From positions 310,001-374,000 of the forward strand of contig CALKUK010000011.1 in the NCBI GenBank assembly GCA_937996655.1: a stretch of 64,000 nucleotides of DNA, in the 5' to 3' direction. Under the pieces are notes generated by a model. The model did no database searches, was not told the origin of the DNA, and was given only the letters and a program-made list of their open reading frames with translations. Position numbers and translations under genes: made by a program. Each line of letters opens with the position of its first letter. Within the stretch, counting starts at the first letter, position 1. The DNA is from an uncultured Sphingomonadaceae bacterium. GTDB lineage: Bacteria; Pseudomonadota; Alphaproteobacteria; Sphingomonadales; Sphingomonadaceae. Positions 57,035 through 64,000 of the stretch are shown one piece after another.

Positions 57035-57819
57035 GCGCCAGTCAGGAGCGCACGGGTCGCGGCCTCGACATCGGCTTGCCGCATCAGGCTTTCGCCGACA
57101 AGAAAGCAGCGGACGCCGTGTTCGGCCATGGCCTGCAGGTCAGCATGGCTGCCAAGCCCGCTTTCGGCAATGAAGGTGCAGCCTTCGGGCGCACGATCTA
57201 CCAGTTCATAGGTGCGCGCGAAATCGACGGTGAAGTCCTTGAGATTGCGGTTGTTGACCCCGATCAGGCGGGAGCGCAGCTTCAGTGCGCGCTCAAATTC
57301 TTCGGCGTCATGTGTTTCGACCAGAACATCCATGCCGAGCGAGAGCGCCGTCTCTTCAATCTCGGCGGCAAGCACATCATCAAGAGCGGCCATGATGACG
57401 AGGATGGCATCCGCCCCAATCGCGCGCGCCTCCAGCACCTGCCAGGGATCGACCATGAAATCCTTGCGCAGCACCGGCAACGCACAGGCCGCACGCGCGG
57501 CGATCAGATAGTCCTCATGCCCTTGAAAGTAAGGCGCATCGGTGAGGACGGACAGGCATGCCGCCCCGCCTGCCTGATAGGCTTGGGCATGGGCGGGCGG
57601 ATCAAAATCTGCGCGGATCAGACCCTTGGAGGGGCTTGCCTTTTTGACTTCGGCGATCAGGCCGAAACCCACGGCCGCCTTCGCATCGAGGGAGGCACGA
57701 AAGCCACGCGGCGGTGTCTGCGCACCGGCCATGGTTTCAAGAGTGGCGAGAGATGTTTCGGCCTTGCGCGCCTTCACTTCGTCGCGCTTGGTCGCGCAGA
57801 TTTCATCGAGCTTGTTCAT
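57031..57819 (-). CDS. trpC: Indole-3-glycerol phosphate synthase
   Basis: Cyclises CdRP to indole-3-glycerol phosphate. A TIM barrel of 262 residues: [20 protein letters not shown] (catalytic Lys and Glu region), [64 protein letters not shown]. It is a single-function TrpC, not fused to TrpF. It overlaps trpD by four bases at its start. Confidence 0.96.
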   Translation of the reverse strand: MNKLDEICATKRDEVKARKAETSLATLETMAGAQTPPRGFRASLDAKAAVGFGLIAEVKKASPSKGLIRADFDPPAHAQAYQAGGAACLSVLTDAPYFQGHEDYLIAARAACALPVLRKDFMVDPWQVLEARAIGADAILVIMAALDDVLAAEIEETALSLGMDVLVETHDAEEFERALKLRSRLIGVNNRNLKDFTVDFARTYELVDRAPEGCTFIAESGLGSHADLQAMAEHGVRCFLVGESLMRQADVEAATRALLTGA

Positions 57820-58886
57820 TTGTAAGCGATCCAGCAGTCCAGCAGCGCCTTGGCAAGGCCTTTGTCTAAGGCCTCGGCGGCCTCTTCAATCCCCGATACC
57901 CAGTCCTCGGCATGGCCCGCGACGATCAAAGCGGCCGCGGCATTGATCAGAACGGCATCCCGATAAGCCCCGGTTTCGCCCGCGAGCAGGCGACGGAGCG
58001 CATCTGCGTTATACGCCGCATCACCGCCGCGCAGGGCGTCGGGCGTGTGGCGGGGAAGGCCAATGTCTTCGGGGGTAATCCGCACAAAGCCCGTTTGTGC
58101 TGAGCTTGTCGAAGCACTGTTTTTCCTGTTCGCCAAAGCCAAGGACGATGCTTCGACAAGCTCAGTATGAGCGGCTGCGGGGTCGTTGACCGTCAGGCAG
58201 GTGCTTGGTCCGCACACGGAAATCTCGTCGAGCGGTTCGTCGCCGGAGACGAGCATCACAGTGTCATAGTCGAGTTGGCCGATGGCTTCGGCATAGACGG
58301 GCAGGAAATCTGGCCGGGCAATGCCGATCAGCTGACGCGTCACGCTTGCCGGATTGGCGAGGGGTCCGGTCAGGTTGAACACCGTCCGACGGCCGAGCGC
58401 TTTGCGGATGGGAGCCAGTGGGGCGAGGGCAGGGTGATGTTTTTGCGCAAAGAGGAAGCAGATGCCCAAATCGTTGAGCGTCGCCTCAGCCTGGTCCGAG
58501 GCGCGATCAAGGTTGAGGCCCAGTGCCTCCAGCGTATCGGCGGCACCCGCCTTGGACGATGCGGCACGATTGCCATGCTTGGCGACGGGCACCTCACAGG
58601 CGGCAACGACAATGGCGACAGCGGTGGAGATGTTGAGCGAATGTGCGCCATCGCCGCCTGTGCCGCAGACGTCGATCGCGCCTTCCGGCGCTTTGACCGG
58701 GATCATCCGCGCGCGCATCGCCTGAACTGCCGCCGCAATTTCGCCCGCGCTTTCATCGCGCGCCGACATGTCGGTTAGGAAACGGGCAATGTCTTGCGGC
58801 TCGCATTGGCCATCAAGGATCGCATCAAAGGCCGCGCGCGCCTCATCGCCAGCGAGGGGAGCTTGTGTGTCAGGCAGGCGGATCAC
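57816..58886 (-). CDS. trpD: Anthranilate phosphoribosyltransferase with an in-frame palindromic-repeat insert
   Basis: Transfers phosphoribose from PRPP to anthranilate. 356 residues against about 330-345 usual. PRPP loop: [20 protein letters not shown], then [40 protein letters not shown] and [10 protein letters not shown] follow. Residues about 239-266, between [14 protein letters not shown] and RITPEDIGL, are encoded by an 84-base palindromic repeat found elsewhere between genes. The frame is open through it, and the rest of the protein is intact, so the enzyme is probably still active, with an extra loop in the C-terminal domain. Confidence 0.95.
   Translation of the reverse strand: MIRLPDTQAPLAGDEARAAFDAILDGQCEPQDIARFLTDMSARDESAGEIAAAVQAMRARMIPVKAPEGAIDVCGTGGDGAHSLNISTAVAIVVAACEVPVAKHGNRAASSKAGAADTLEALGLNLDRASDQAEATLNDLGICFLFAQKHHPALAPLAPIRKALGRRTVFNLTGPLANPASVTRQLIGIARPDFLPVYAEAIGQLDYDTVMLVSGDEPLDEISVCGPSTCLTVNDPAAAHTELVEASSLALANRKNSASTSSAQTGFVRITPEDIGLPRHTPDALRGGDAAYNADALRRLLAGETGAYRDAVLINAAAALIVAGHAEDWVSGIEEAAEALDKGLAKALLDCWIAYK
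58091..58174. repeat. Palindromic repeat, copy E, inside the trpD coding sequence
   Basis: The left arm (CCGTTTGTGCTGAGCTTGTC from 58091) and the right arm (GCTTCGACAAGCTCAGTATG, ending GCGG at 58174) match the intergenic family. The length, 84 bases, is a multiple of three and no stop codon arises in the trpD frame, so the element is translated as 28 residues. Confidence 0.9.
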
Positions 58887-59467
58887 GCCCGCTCCTTCGC
58901 CTTAATTCCGGCGACCTTCAGGAAATTGGCGAGCATGGCGTGGCCATGTTCGGTCGCGATGCTTTCCGGGTGAAACTGGACCGAATGAATGGGCAGCGTC
59001 GCGTGGCGGAAGCCCATGACATGGCCGTCATCGCTGGTGGCGTTGACGATCAGGCACTCCGGCACATCCTCAACGATAAGCGAGTGATAGCGCGTCGCCG
59101 TAAAGGGGGAGGGCAGGCCTTCGAACAGCCCTGTGCCATCATGCGTCACGGGCGACGTCTTGCCGTGCATCAGGCCGCCGCGCACGACCTTGCCGCCGAA
59201 ATGCTGGCCGATGGATTGGTGGCCAAGGCAAACGCCGAGCAACGGCATTTTTGCCTCCGCACAGGCGGCAACCAGATCAAGCGAGATGCCCGCTTCATTT
59301 GGGGTGCAGGGGCCGGGTGAAATCAGGAAAGCACTGGCCCCGCTGGAAATGGCCTGACCAGCCGACATGGCGTCGTTACGGACAACCTCTACGTCGGCCC
59401 CCAGTTCCATCAGATAATGGACCAGATTCCAGGTAAAGCTGTCATAATTGTCGATGACGAGGATCAT
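58883..59467 (-). CDS. trpG: Anthranilate synthase component II (glutamine amidotransferase)
   Basis: Supplies ammonia from glutamine to TrpE. 194 residues with the class I amidotransferase set: [37 protein letters not shown], the nucleophile Cys in [17 protein letters not shown], and the His-Glu pair in [19 protein letters not shown] 59467 is used; the frame to 59503 adds residues absent from the family. The PabA role for folate synthesis may be shared, as no separate pabA is seen here. Confidence 0.95.
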   Translation of the reverse strand: MILVIDNYDSFTWNLVHYLMELGADVEVVRNDAMSAGQAISSGASAFLISPGPCTPNEAGISLDLVAACAEAKMPLLGVCLGHQSIGQHFGGKVVRGGLMHGKTSPVTHDGTGLFEGLPSPFTATRYHSLIVEDVPECLIVNATSDDGHVMGFRHATLPIHSVQFHPESIATEHGHAMLANFLKVAGIKAKERA

Positions 59468-59562
59468 GTTGGTCCCATAGGCAGTCCTGGTGCGTTTTGC
59501 CAATCCAGAGTCTTTGTGCGGTTCATCTGGTGGTCAGGATGAAGGGCAGAAGGACAAAGAAA

Positions 59563-59970
59563 ATGGAGTATTCCCGCTTGCGTCTTATCCTTGCCACCAG
59601 CCTGCTGCTCACAACGATGCCGCTTGCCGCAGAAACCGGCACGCCGCCGGAACACTACACAACCACAACCGTTTTCGGGGCGGATGCCTGTCCGGCCCCC
59701 AAAAGCGATGAAATTGTGGTCTGTGCCCGCATGCCGGAATCAGATCGCTACCGTATCCCCAAGGCGCTTCGAAAGAAGAAGCGGGTGGATAGTGGCCCCG
59801 GCGCCTCTTGGGCCTCCCGCGTCCGTACATTGGAAGACGCCCAGCGCTTCACCCGCCCGGGAAGCTGCACCGCCATCGGATCATTTGGCCAGTCCGGCTG
59901 CACGGAAGCAATGCTCCGCCAATGGTTTGAAGACCGCCAGGCCTCCAAGGTGGAGAAGGGCCAGTATTGA
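59563..59970 (+). CDS. Small exported protein with four cysteines, unknown function
   Basis: 135 residues. A signal peptide (RLRLILATSLLLTTMPLAA, cleavage near residue 21) is followed by a mature part with two cysteine pairs: DACPAPKSDEIVVCARMP and GSCTAIGSFGQSGC. A basic stretch RYRIPKALRKKKRV lies between. The composition fits a periplasmic protein with two disulfides. ATG 59563 has AGAAGGACAAAGAAA upstream. Proteins of this EIVVCAR type appear repeatedly in sphingomonad genomes in my knowledge, but no function is known. It is divergent from trpG. Confidence 0.7.
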   Translation: MEYSRLRLILATSLLLTTMPLAAETGTPPEHYTTTTVFGADACPAPKSDEIVVCARMPESDRYRIPKALRKKKRVDSGPGASWASRVRTLEDAQRFTRPGSCTAIGSFGQSGCTEAMLRQWFEDRQASKVEKGQY

Positions 59971-59985
59971 TGAAAAACCCCCGCT

Positions 59986-60076
59986 CCGTTTGCCCTGAGC
60001 CTGTCGAAGGGCTGTCCTTGTCCTGTTTCGGAGGGTCAAAGAAAGGACGGGGCTTCGACAGGCTCAGTCCAAACGG
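59986..60076. repeat. Palindromic repeat, copy F (between convergent genes)
   Basis: Left arm 59986-60019 (CCGTTTGCCCTGAGCCTGTC on) and right arm 60042-60076 (ending CAGTCCAAACGG) are inverted copies. It fills the gap between the 135-aa gene and the hydrolase gene and could end both transcripts. Confidence 0.88.
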
Positions 60077-60091
60077 TGAAGGGCCCCAAAG

Positions 60092-61162
60092 CTAAGGCGT
60101 GACCGGTTCCGCCAGCAGCTTTTCCAGATCGGCCTTCCAGAATTTCGCCCAAGTGTGCGTGCCATGGCCCTTGGTTTCCGTCGAAGCTGGGATCAGGATG
60201 AAGCGCGCGCGCGGCATCTTCTTCACCGCTTCCTGCGCCATACCGAGTTCCGGCGGGTTGATGAAATCATCGCCGGAATTGATCCAGAGCGTGGGGACGG
60301 TGATCTTTTCCAGCGGCTTTGGGTCATAATTGCGCGACGATTCCAGCTGGTAGATCTGGTCATTGGCGTCGCCATCACCGGCACGGGCCGCAAAGCCTGT
60401 ATCGAGTGCCTTTTCCGCCATTTCGCGTGTCGGGAACTGCGCCTTTAGGGCGACGGGGTTCGCGCCTGCGATCATGGAGAGATAATTGGCCGTGCGGACA
60501 CCCTGCAGCGGCTGGCTGGTGTAGTTACCGCCATTCCAGGTCGGGTCCGCCTTGATCGCATCGACCGACATCTTGCGCCACCAGCGGTTGCGCCCGGCAA
60601 TGGGCGCCGCGTTGCAGGCAAAGGGCGCAAGCCGCTCGGCCACGCCCGGATAGGTCGTGCCCCACACAAAGGCGTGCATGCAGCCCATCGACGTGCCGAG
60701 GATGAGCTTCAGCTTCTTGATCTTCAGCGTCTCGGTCACGAGGCGATATTGCGCACGGACCATGTCGTCATAGTCGTACTTCGGGAAGGCCATGCGCAGC
60801 CCATCGGACGGCTTGGACGAGGCGCCGTGACCGATATTGTCAGGCAGGATGACGAAAGTCTTGGTGATGTCGAGCGGCTGGCCGGGTCCATAAAGCTCAT
60901 CGGCGAATTGCGGGCGGAAGAACTGCTTGCCGGTGCCGCCGGTGCCGTGAAGAATCATCACCGCATTGTCGATTTCCCCTTTCGCATTGCGATGCGGGGT
61001 GCCGAGCGTGGTGTAATGGATGCGCAGTTCGGGCAGCGTCTCGCCGCTTGTGAAGGTGAAATTCTTGAAGACCGCGTCCGCCTCTTTCGCTGTGTCGGTG
61101 GGCCCCGCGAGGGCAGGCGTGGCGAGGAGGGCGAGGAGAGGCAGAAGCGCGCGGAATTTCAT
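60092..61162 (-). CDS. Exported alpha/beta hydrolase of the homoserine O-acetyltransferase-like group
   Basis: 356 residues. A signal peptide (MKFRALLPLLALLATPALAG) directs it to the periplasm. The fold has ILHGTGGTGKQFFRP, FVILPDNIGHGASSKPSDG, the nucleophile Ser in LILGTSMGCMHAFVWG, Asp in WINSGDDFINPPE and His in ETKGHGTHTWAKFWKADL. The order and spacing are those of MetX-like proteins, but export and altered pocket residues argue against homoserine acetylation. It lies between trpE and trpG without overlap. Substrate unknown. ATG 61162 places the signal sequence at the N-terminus. Confidence 0.85.
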   Translation of the reverse strand: MKFRALLPLLALLATPALAGPTDTAKEADAVFKNFTFTSGETLPELRIHYTTLGTPHRNAKGEIDNAVMILHGTGGTGKQFFRPQFADELYGPGQPLDITKTFVILPDNIGHGASSKPSDGLRMAFPKYDYDDMVRAQYRLVTETLKIKKLKLILGTSMGCMHAFVWGTTYPGVAERLAPFACNAAPIAGRNRWWRKMSVDAIKADPTWNGGNYTSQPLQGVRTANYLSMIAGANPVALKAQFPTREMAEKALDTGFAARAGDGDANDQIYQLESSRNYDPKPLEKITVPTLWINSGDDFINPPELGMAQEAVKKMPRARFILIPASTETKGHGTHTWAKFWKADLEKLLAEPVTP

Positions 61163-61167
61163 AGTTA

Positions 61168-61386
61168 CATCATGCCAGCGTGCGCCGGCATCTCCCTGAA
61201 TCAATTGTGGATATGTAGGATGTTAGCCGAGGCAGCCGAAGATGCCAGCCTGCGCTTTTGGGCAGGGGGCACGCCATGTCGTCATGCTGAACTTGTTTCA
61301 GCATCCATGAACACCACGTCGCCCGGATTGTGGGGCAAACTTCGGCTTGGCAGTGCTAATGGATCCTGAAACAAGTTCAGGATGAC
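61168..61386. repeat. Second palindromic repeat family, nested pair
   Basis: The 242-base gap between trpE and the hydrolase gene holds two inverted-repeat systems. One has arms near 61168-61191 (ATGCCAGCGTGCGCCGGCAT) and 61229-61247 (AGATGCCAGCCTGCGC). The other has arms at 61281-61307 (GTCATGCTGAACTTGTTTCA) and 61360-61386 (TCCTGAAACAAGTTCAGGAT). Their sequences differ from the CCGTTTG family. Nothing else is seen in the gap. Confidence 0.7.
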
Positions 61387-61404
61387 GGAAAACCAAGCCC
61401 TCTT

Positions 61405-62922
61405 TTACTGCCCAAACTTGGCTTCACCTGCCACCCGCACCGCTTCCTTGGCCGCCGCGATCAGCGCGCCGGATTTGGCTTCGCATTCGCGCTGTTCGTA
61501 AATCGGGTCGCTGTCGGCGACGATGCCCGCACCCGCCTGCACGTGCATGACGCCATCCTTTACGACAGCCGTGCGCAGGACGATGCAACTGTCGAGATTG
61601 CCGTCGGGGGAGAAATAGCCGACGCCGCCGGCATAGGCGCCACGCGTTTCGGGTTCGAGCTCTGCGATGATCTCACACGCCCGGACTTTGGGTGCGCCGG
61701 AGACGGTGCCTGCGGGGAAGCCAGCGAACAGCGCGTCGATGGCATCCTTGTCATCCGCCAGACGGCCGACGACATTGGAGACAATGTGCATCACATGGCT
61801 GTAGAGTTCGACCATATAGCTGTCGGTGACCGTCACCGTGCCTGCGGCGGCGACGCGCCCCACATCGTTGCGGCCAAGGTCGAGCAGCATCAGGTGCTCA
61901 GCGCGTTCCTTGGGGTCGGCGAGCAGGCTGTCACGGTTTTCGGCGTCCTCGATCGCGGTTTTGCCGCGCGGCCGGGTGCCGGCAATCGGGCGGATCGTGA
62001 CTTCGCCATCGCGGACACGCACGAGGATTTCAGGGCTGGAGCCGGTGAGCGCGAAGCCCGGAAAATCGAGATGGTAGAGGAATGGTGACGGGTTGATCCG
62101 CCGCAGCGCGCGATAAAGGTCAATCGCGGGGAGGGGGAAGGGCACCGTGAAGCGCTGGGCAAGGACAACCTGAAAGATGTCGCCTGCTTCGATATAGTCC
62201 TTCGCGCGGAGGACCATTTCTTCATATTTGCCGGGCTCCAGCACCGGTGTCGGTGCCATAGCCTTTAGGTCAGGCAGATTGCCCTGCTGGACGGCGGAGG
62301 GAAGCGGCTGTGCGAGCCGCGCCGCTGTGGCGTCGATACGCTCGACAGCGGCCTCGACCAGACGGTCTGCATCCCTTTGGCCCGGCCAGACAGGGGCGAC
62401 AATGAACAGGCGGTCGGCGAGGCGATCAAAGGCAAGGATGACCGTCGGGCGCACGAAGAGCATGTCTGGCAGGCCGAGTTCGTTCGGGGCCGGGCGCGGC
62501 AGTTTTTCCACGAGGCCCACGGTTTCATAGCCGAAATAACCGACCAGACAGGCCAGTGTCTTCGGCAGTTCGGCCGGCACATCGATATGGCTGGCGGTGG
62601 CCAGGGCACGCAGGGCGGTCAGGCTGTCATCGGCGACGGGCTGAAACGCGTCGCGGTCTGTCGCCCAGTGGCGGTTGACCTCCGCCTTATGGCCATCGGC
62701 GCGAAAGACGAGATCAGGTGCAAGGCCGATCAGGCTATACCGTCCGCGCACAGCGCCGCCTTCAACCGATTCGAGCAGAAAGTCCCCGCGTTCGGGTTCG
62801 TGCAGCTTCAGATAGGCAGACACCGGCGTTTCGGTGTCGGCAATCAGGCTGCGCCAGACGAGCGCCGGTTTGCCGGAGCGGAGCCGACTGATCGCAAGTG
62901 CATCATCCCCCTGAAGCGTCAC
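61405..62922 (-). CDS. trpE: Anthranilate synthase component I
   Basis: Makes anthranilate from chorismate with ammonia from TrpG. 505 residues. The tryptophan feedback motif is present as FLLESVEGG near residue 50. Catalytic C-terminal domain: GDIFQVVLAQRFTVP, GSSPEILVRVRDGEVTIRPI, AGTRPRGKT, LLDLGRNDVGRVA, SHVMHIVSNVVG, FPAGTVSGAPKVRACEIIAE and VQAGAGIVADSDP. GTG start overlapping the ppiD stop (GTGA), so it is translated with the upstream folding factor. Confidence 0.96.
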   Translation of the reverse strand: MTLQGDDALAISRLRSGKPALVWRSLIADTETPVSAYLKLHEPERGDFLLESVEGGAVRGRYSLIGLAPDLVFRADGHKAEVNRHWATDRDAFQPVADDSLTALRALATASHIDVPAELPKTLACLVGYFGYETVGLVEKLPRPAPNELGLPDMLFVRPTVILAFDRLADRLFIVAPVWPGQRDADRLVEAAVERIDATAARLAQPLPSAVQQGNLPDLKAMAPTPVLEPGKYEEMVLRAKDYIEAGDIFQVVLAQRFTVPFPLPAIDLYRALRRINPSPFLYHLDFPGFALTGSSPEILVRVRDGEVTIRPIAGTRPRGKTAIEDAENRDSLLADPKERAEHLMLLDLGRNDVGRVAAAGTVTVTDSYMVELYSHVMHIVSNVVGRLADDKDAIDALFAGFPAGTVSGAPKVRACEIIAELEPETRGAYAGGVGYFSPDGNLDSCIVLRTAVVKDGVMHVQAGAGIVADSDPIYEQRECEAKSGALIAAAKEAVRVAGEAKFGQ

Positions 62923-64000
62923 CGTCCGGCAGCGCCTGTCAGGCTCTTGCGCAGGCCTGCAATGGCCGAATCGTTGCGTTCAACCTTCAGCATTTTCTTG
63001 GCAGCGAGCGTGAACTGCTCCGTATATTCGCGTCCAATCGCGTCGGAGAGCTGGCTTTGCGTGGCCGAAAGCAGGCTCGGCTCTGCCATGAGGTTGCCCG
63101 GTTCAATCCGATCAAGCTGGACGACCACCCAGCCTTGCTTATCCGCCATCGGCGCAATTCGGGCGCGACCGGTGTTGAGCTCAAACAGCTGCACCAGTTC
63201 AACCGCCGGGCGGGCCTTGCCCTTCACGATGTCCATGCGGCGAGACGAGAGCGGACGCGCACTGCCTTGCCCTGCGGCAGCGACCGCAAGCGGCGCCCCC
63301 TTATTGGCCTTCAGCAGAATGGCTTCGGCCATGCGGCGGGCGGCCTTGCTGGCGCGGTCGGCAATGAAATCACCGGTCACCTGCGCCTTGATAGCGGCCA
63401 ATGGCTTGGGCGCTTCGGCGATAACGCGATCAAGGTCGTAAAAGGCGTCTTTGTCTTCCGCGAGCGGGACGAGTGCGGGATCATCATCGGGTTCCGCCTG
63501 GAAAGCATCCTTCAGGACTGCCATGAAATTGTCGGGGGCGACAAAGCCGGCCTGATCGGGCGAAATGCCGCTGGCGGTCAGTGGCGGTGTCGTCACAATT
63601 GTCAGGCCGCGTGCCTTGACTACGTCGTCAAACGTCTGGCCGTCGGACACAGCGTCCTCAATATCAGCCAGCAGCGTGGCGAAGCCATCGGCGGTCTTTT
63701 GAATGGTCAACGCAGCCACGATTTCGGGCTTGGCCTCTGCCAACGTCTTGCCACCGATGGTTTTGGTGTTGTCGATCTTAACAACATACCAGCCCAAAGC
63801 AGATTTCAGCGGGCCGACGATGCTGCCTTTGGCGGCTGCAAACACGGCGTTTGCAACTGCGTCGGAGCTTTCACCAACATAGGTGCCTTTTTCAAGTCCG
63901 GTTGAGGGGACGGCGTCCGCCCCTGCGGCCTTGGCCGCTTCAGCCAATGATGCACCGGCCCGGACCTTCGCAGCCAATGCTTTCGCTGCGGCTTCTGTCG
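62919..64000 (-). CDS. ppiD: PpiD/SurA-type peptidyl-prolyl isomerase, C-terminal part (5' truncated by window edge)
   Basis: About 360 C-terminal residues of a periplasmic folding factor; the frame stays open to the right edge. A parvulin-like rotamase end is visible (VGPLKSALGWYVVKIDNTKT, within the FxxGxxxGPxxSxxGxxxxK pattern), followed by a second rotamase-like repeat (PLAEDKDAFYDLDRVIAEAP, then KQGWVVVQLDRIEPG) and an alpha-helical tail. The gene order ppiD-trpE with GTGA overlap is common in sphingomonads. The N-terminal membrane anchor lies outside the window. Confidence 0.85.
   Translation of the reverse strand, partial: TEAAAKALAAKVRAGASLAEAAKAAGADAVPSTGLEKGTYVGESSDAVANAVFAAAKGSIVGPLKSALGWYVVKIDNTKTIGGKTLAEAKPEIVAALTIQKTADGFATLLADIEDAVSDGQTFDDVVKARGLTIVTTPPLTASGISPDQAGFVAPDNFMAVLKDAFQAEPDDDPALVPLAEDKDAFYDLDRVIAEAPKPLAAIKAQVTGDFIADRASKAARRMAEAILLKANKGAPLAVAAAGQGSARPLSSRRMDIVKGKARPAVELVQLFELNTGRARIAPMADKQGWVVVQLDRIEPGNLMAEPSLLSATQSQLSDAIGREYTEQFTLAAKKMLKVERNDSAIAGLRKSLTGAAGR

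Overview
The window reads as a chromosome segment of an alphaproteobacterium of the order Sphingomonadales (family Sphingomonadaceae or a close relative). The evidence is the gene order (tkt-gap-pgk-fda-thiE-efp; ppiD-trpE and trpGDC-moaC-moeA next to lexA, comEC, gltX and gltA), the complete 14-subunit nuoA-N operon, the GTTC-N7-GTTC type of LexA box, and the DUF2842 and DUF1467 proteins. The genus cannot be fixed from the sequence alone. Most of the window is dense core genome. I see no phage, insertion sequence, CRISPR array or integrase.

Layout. 1-6.4 kb: tail of an unknown gene, an SDR oxidoreductase, uvrC, an AI-2E family permease, a nitronate monooxygenase-like protein and rarA. 6.4-8.3 kb: a family 4 glycosyltransferase and an endonuclease/exonuclease/phosphatase protein. 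8.3-16.1 kb: a minus-strand cluster of three small secreted DUF11-type proteins and a 1695-residue protein with a predicted outer-membrane barrel; this is the least explained locus and the best candidate for an undescribed surface system. 16.4-18.1 kb: tRNA-Asp, DUF2842, 5-formyltetrahydrofolate cyclo-ligase, a probable 6S RNA, zapA and a small coiled-coil protein. 18.2-26 kb: central carbon genes, thiE, efp and an inositol monophosphatase family gene. 26.1-40.8 kb: the NADH dehydrogenase operon with an NTF2-like gene between nuoD and nuoE. 40.8-44.2 kb: birA, coaX, RNase J and DUF1467. 44.2-49.7 kb: a little-known group consisting of a membrane-anchored coiled-coil protein, an HPt-like protein without its histidine, a degenerate nucleotidyltransferase with membrane helices, and a histidine kinase-like protein without its H-box histidine. 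49.7-64 kb: gltA, gltX, comEC, lexA, moeA, moaC, trpC, trpD, trpG, a small exported protein, a periplasmic alpha/beta hydrolase, trpE and the end of ppiD.

A family of palindromic repeats (arms near CCGTTTGnCCTGAGC and TGTCGAAGG, with the inverted copy) occurs six times. Five copies lie between genes, including one inside the nuo operon. The sixth is exactly 84 bp long and lies in frame inside trpD, where it is translated as 28 extra residues.

Functionally the window joins the non-oxidative pentose phosphate pathway and lower glycolysis to respiratory complex I and citrate synthase, tryptophan and molybdenum cofactor synthesis, and DNA repair (uvrC, rarA, lexA). Most operons are tightly packed with 4-base stop/start overlaps (ATGA, GTGA and one probable CTGA), which fixed many of the start sites chosen here.
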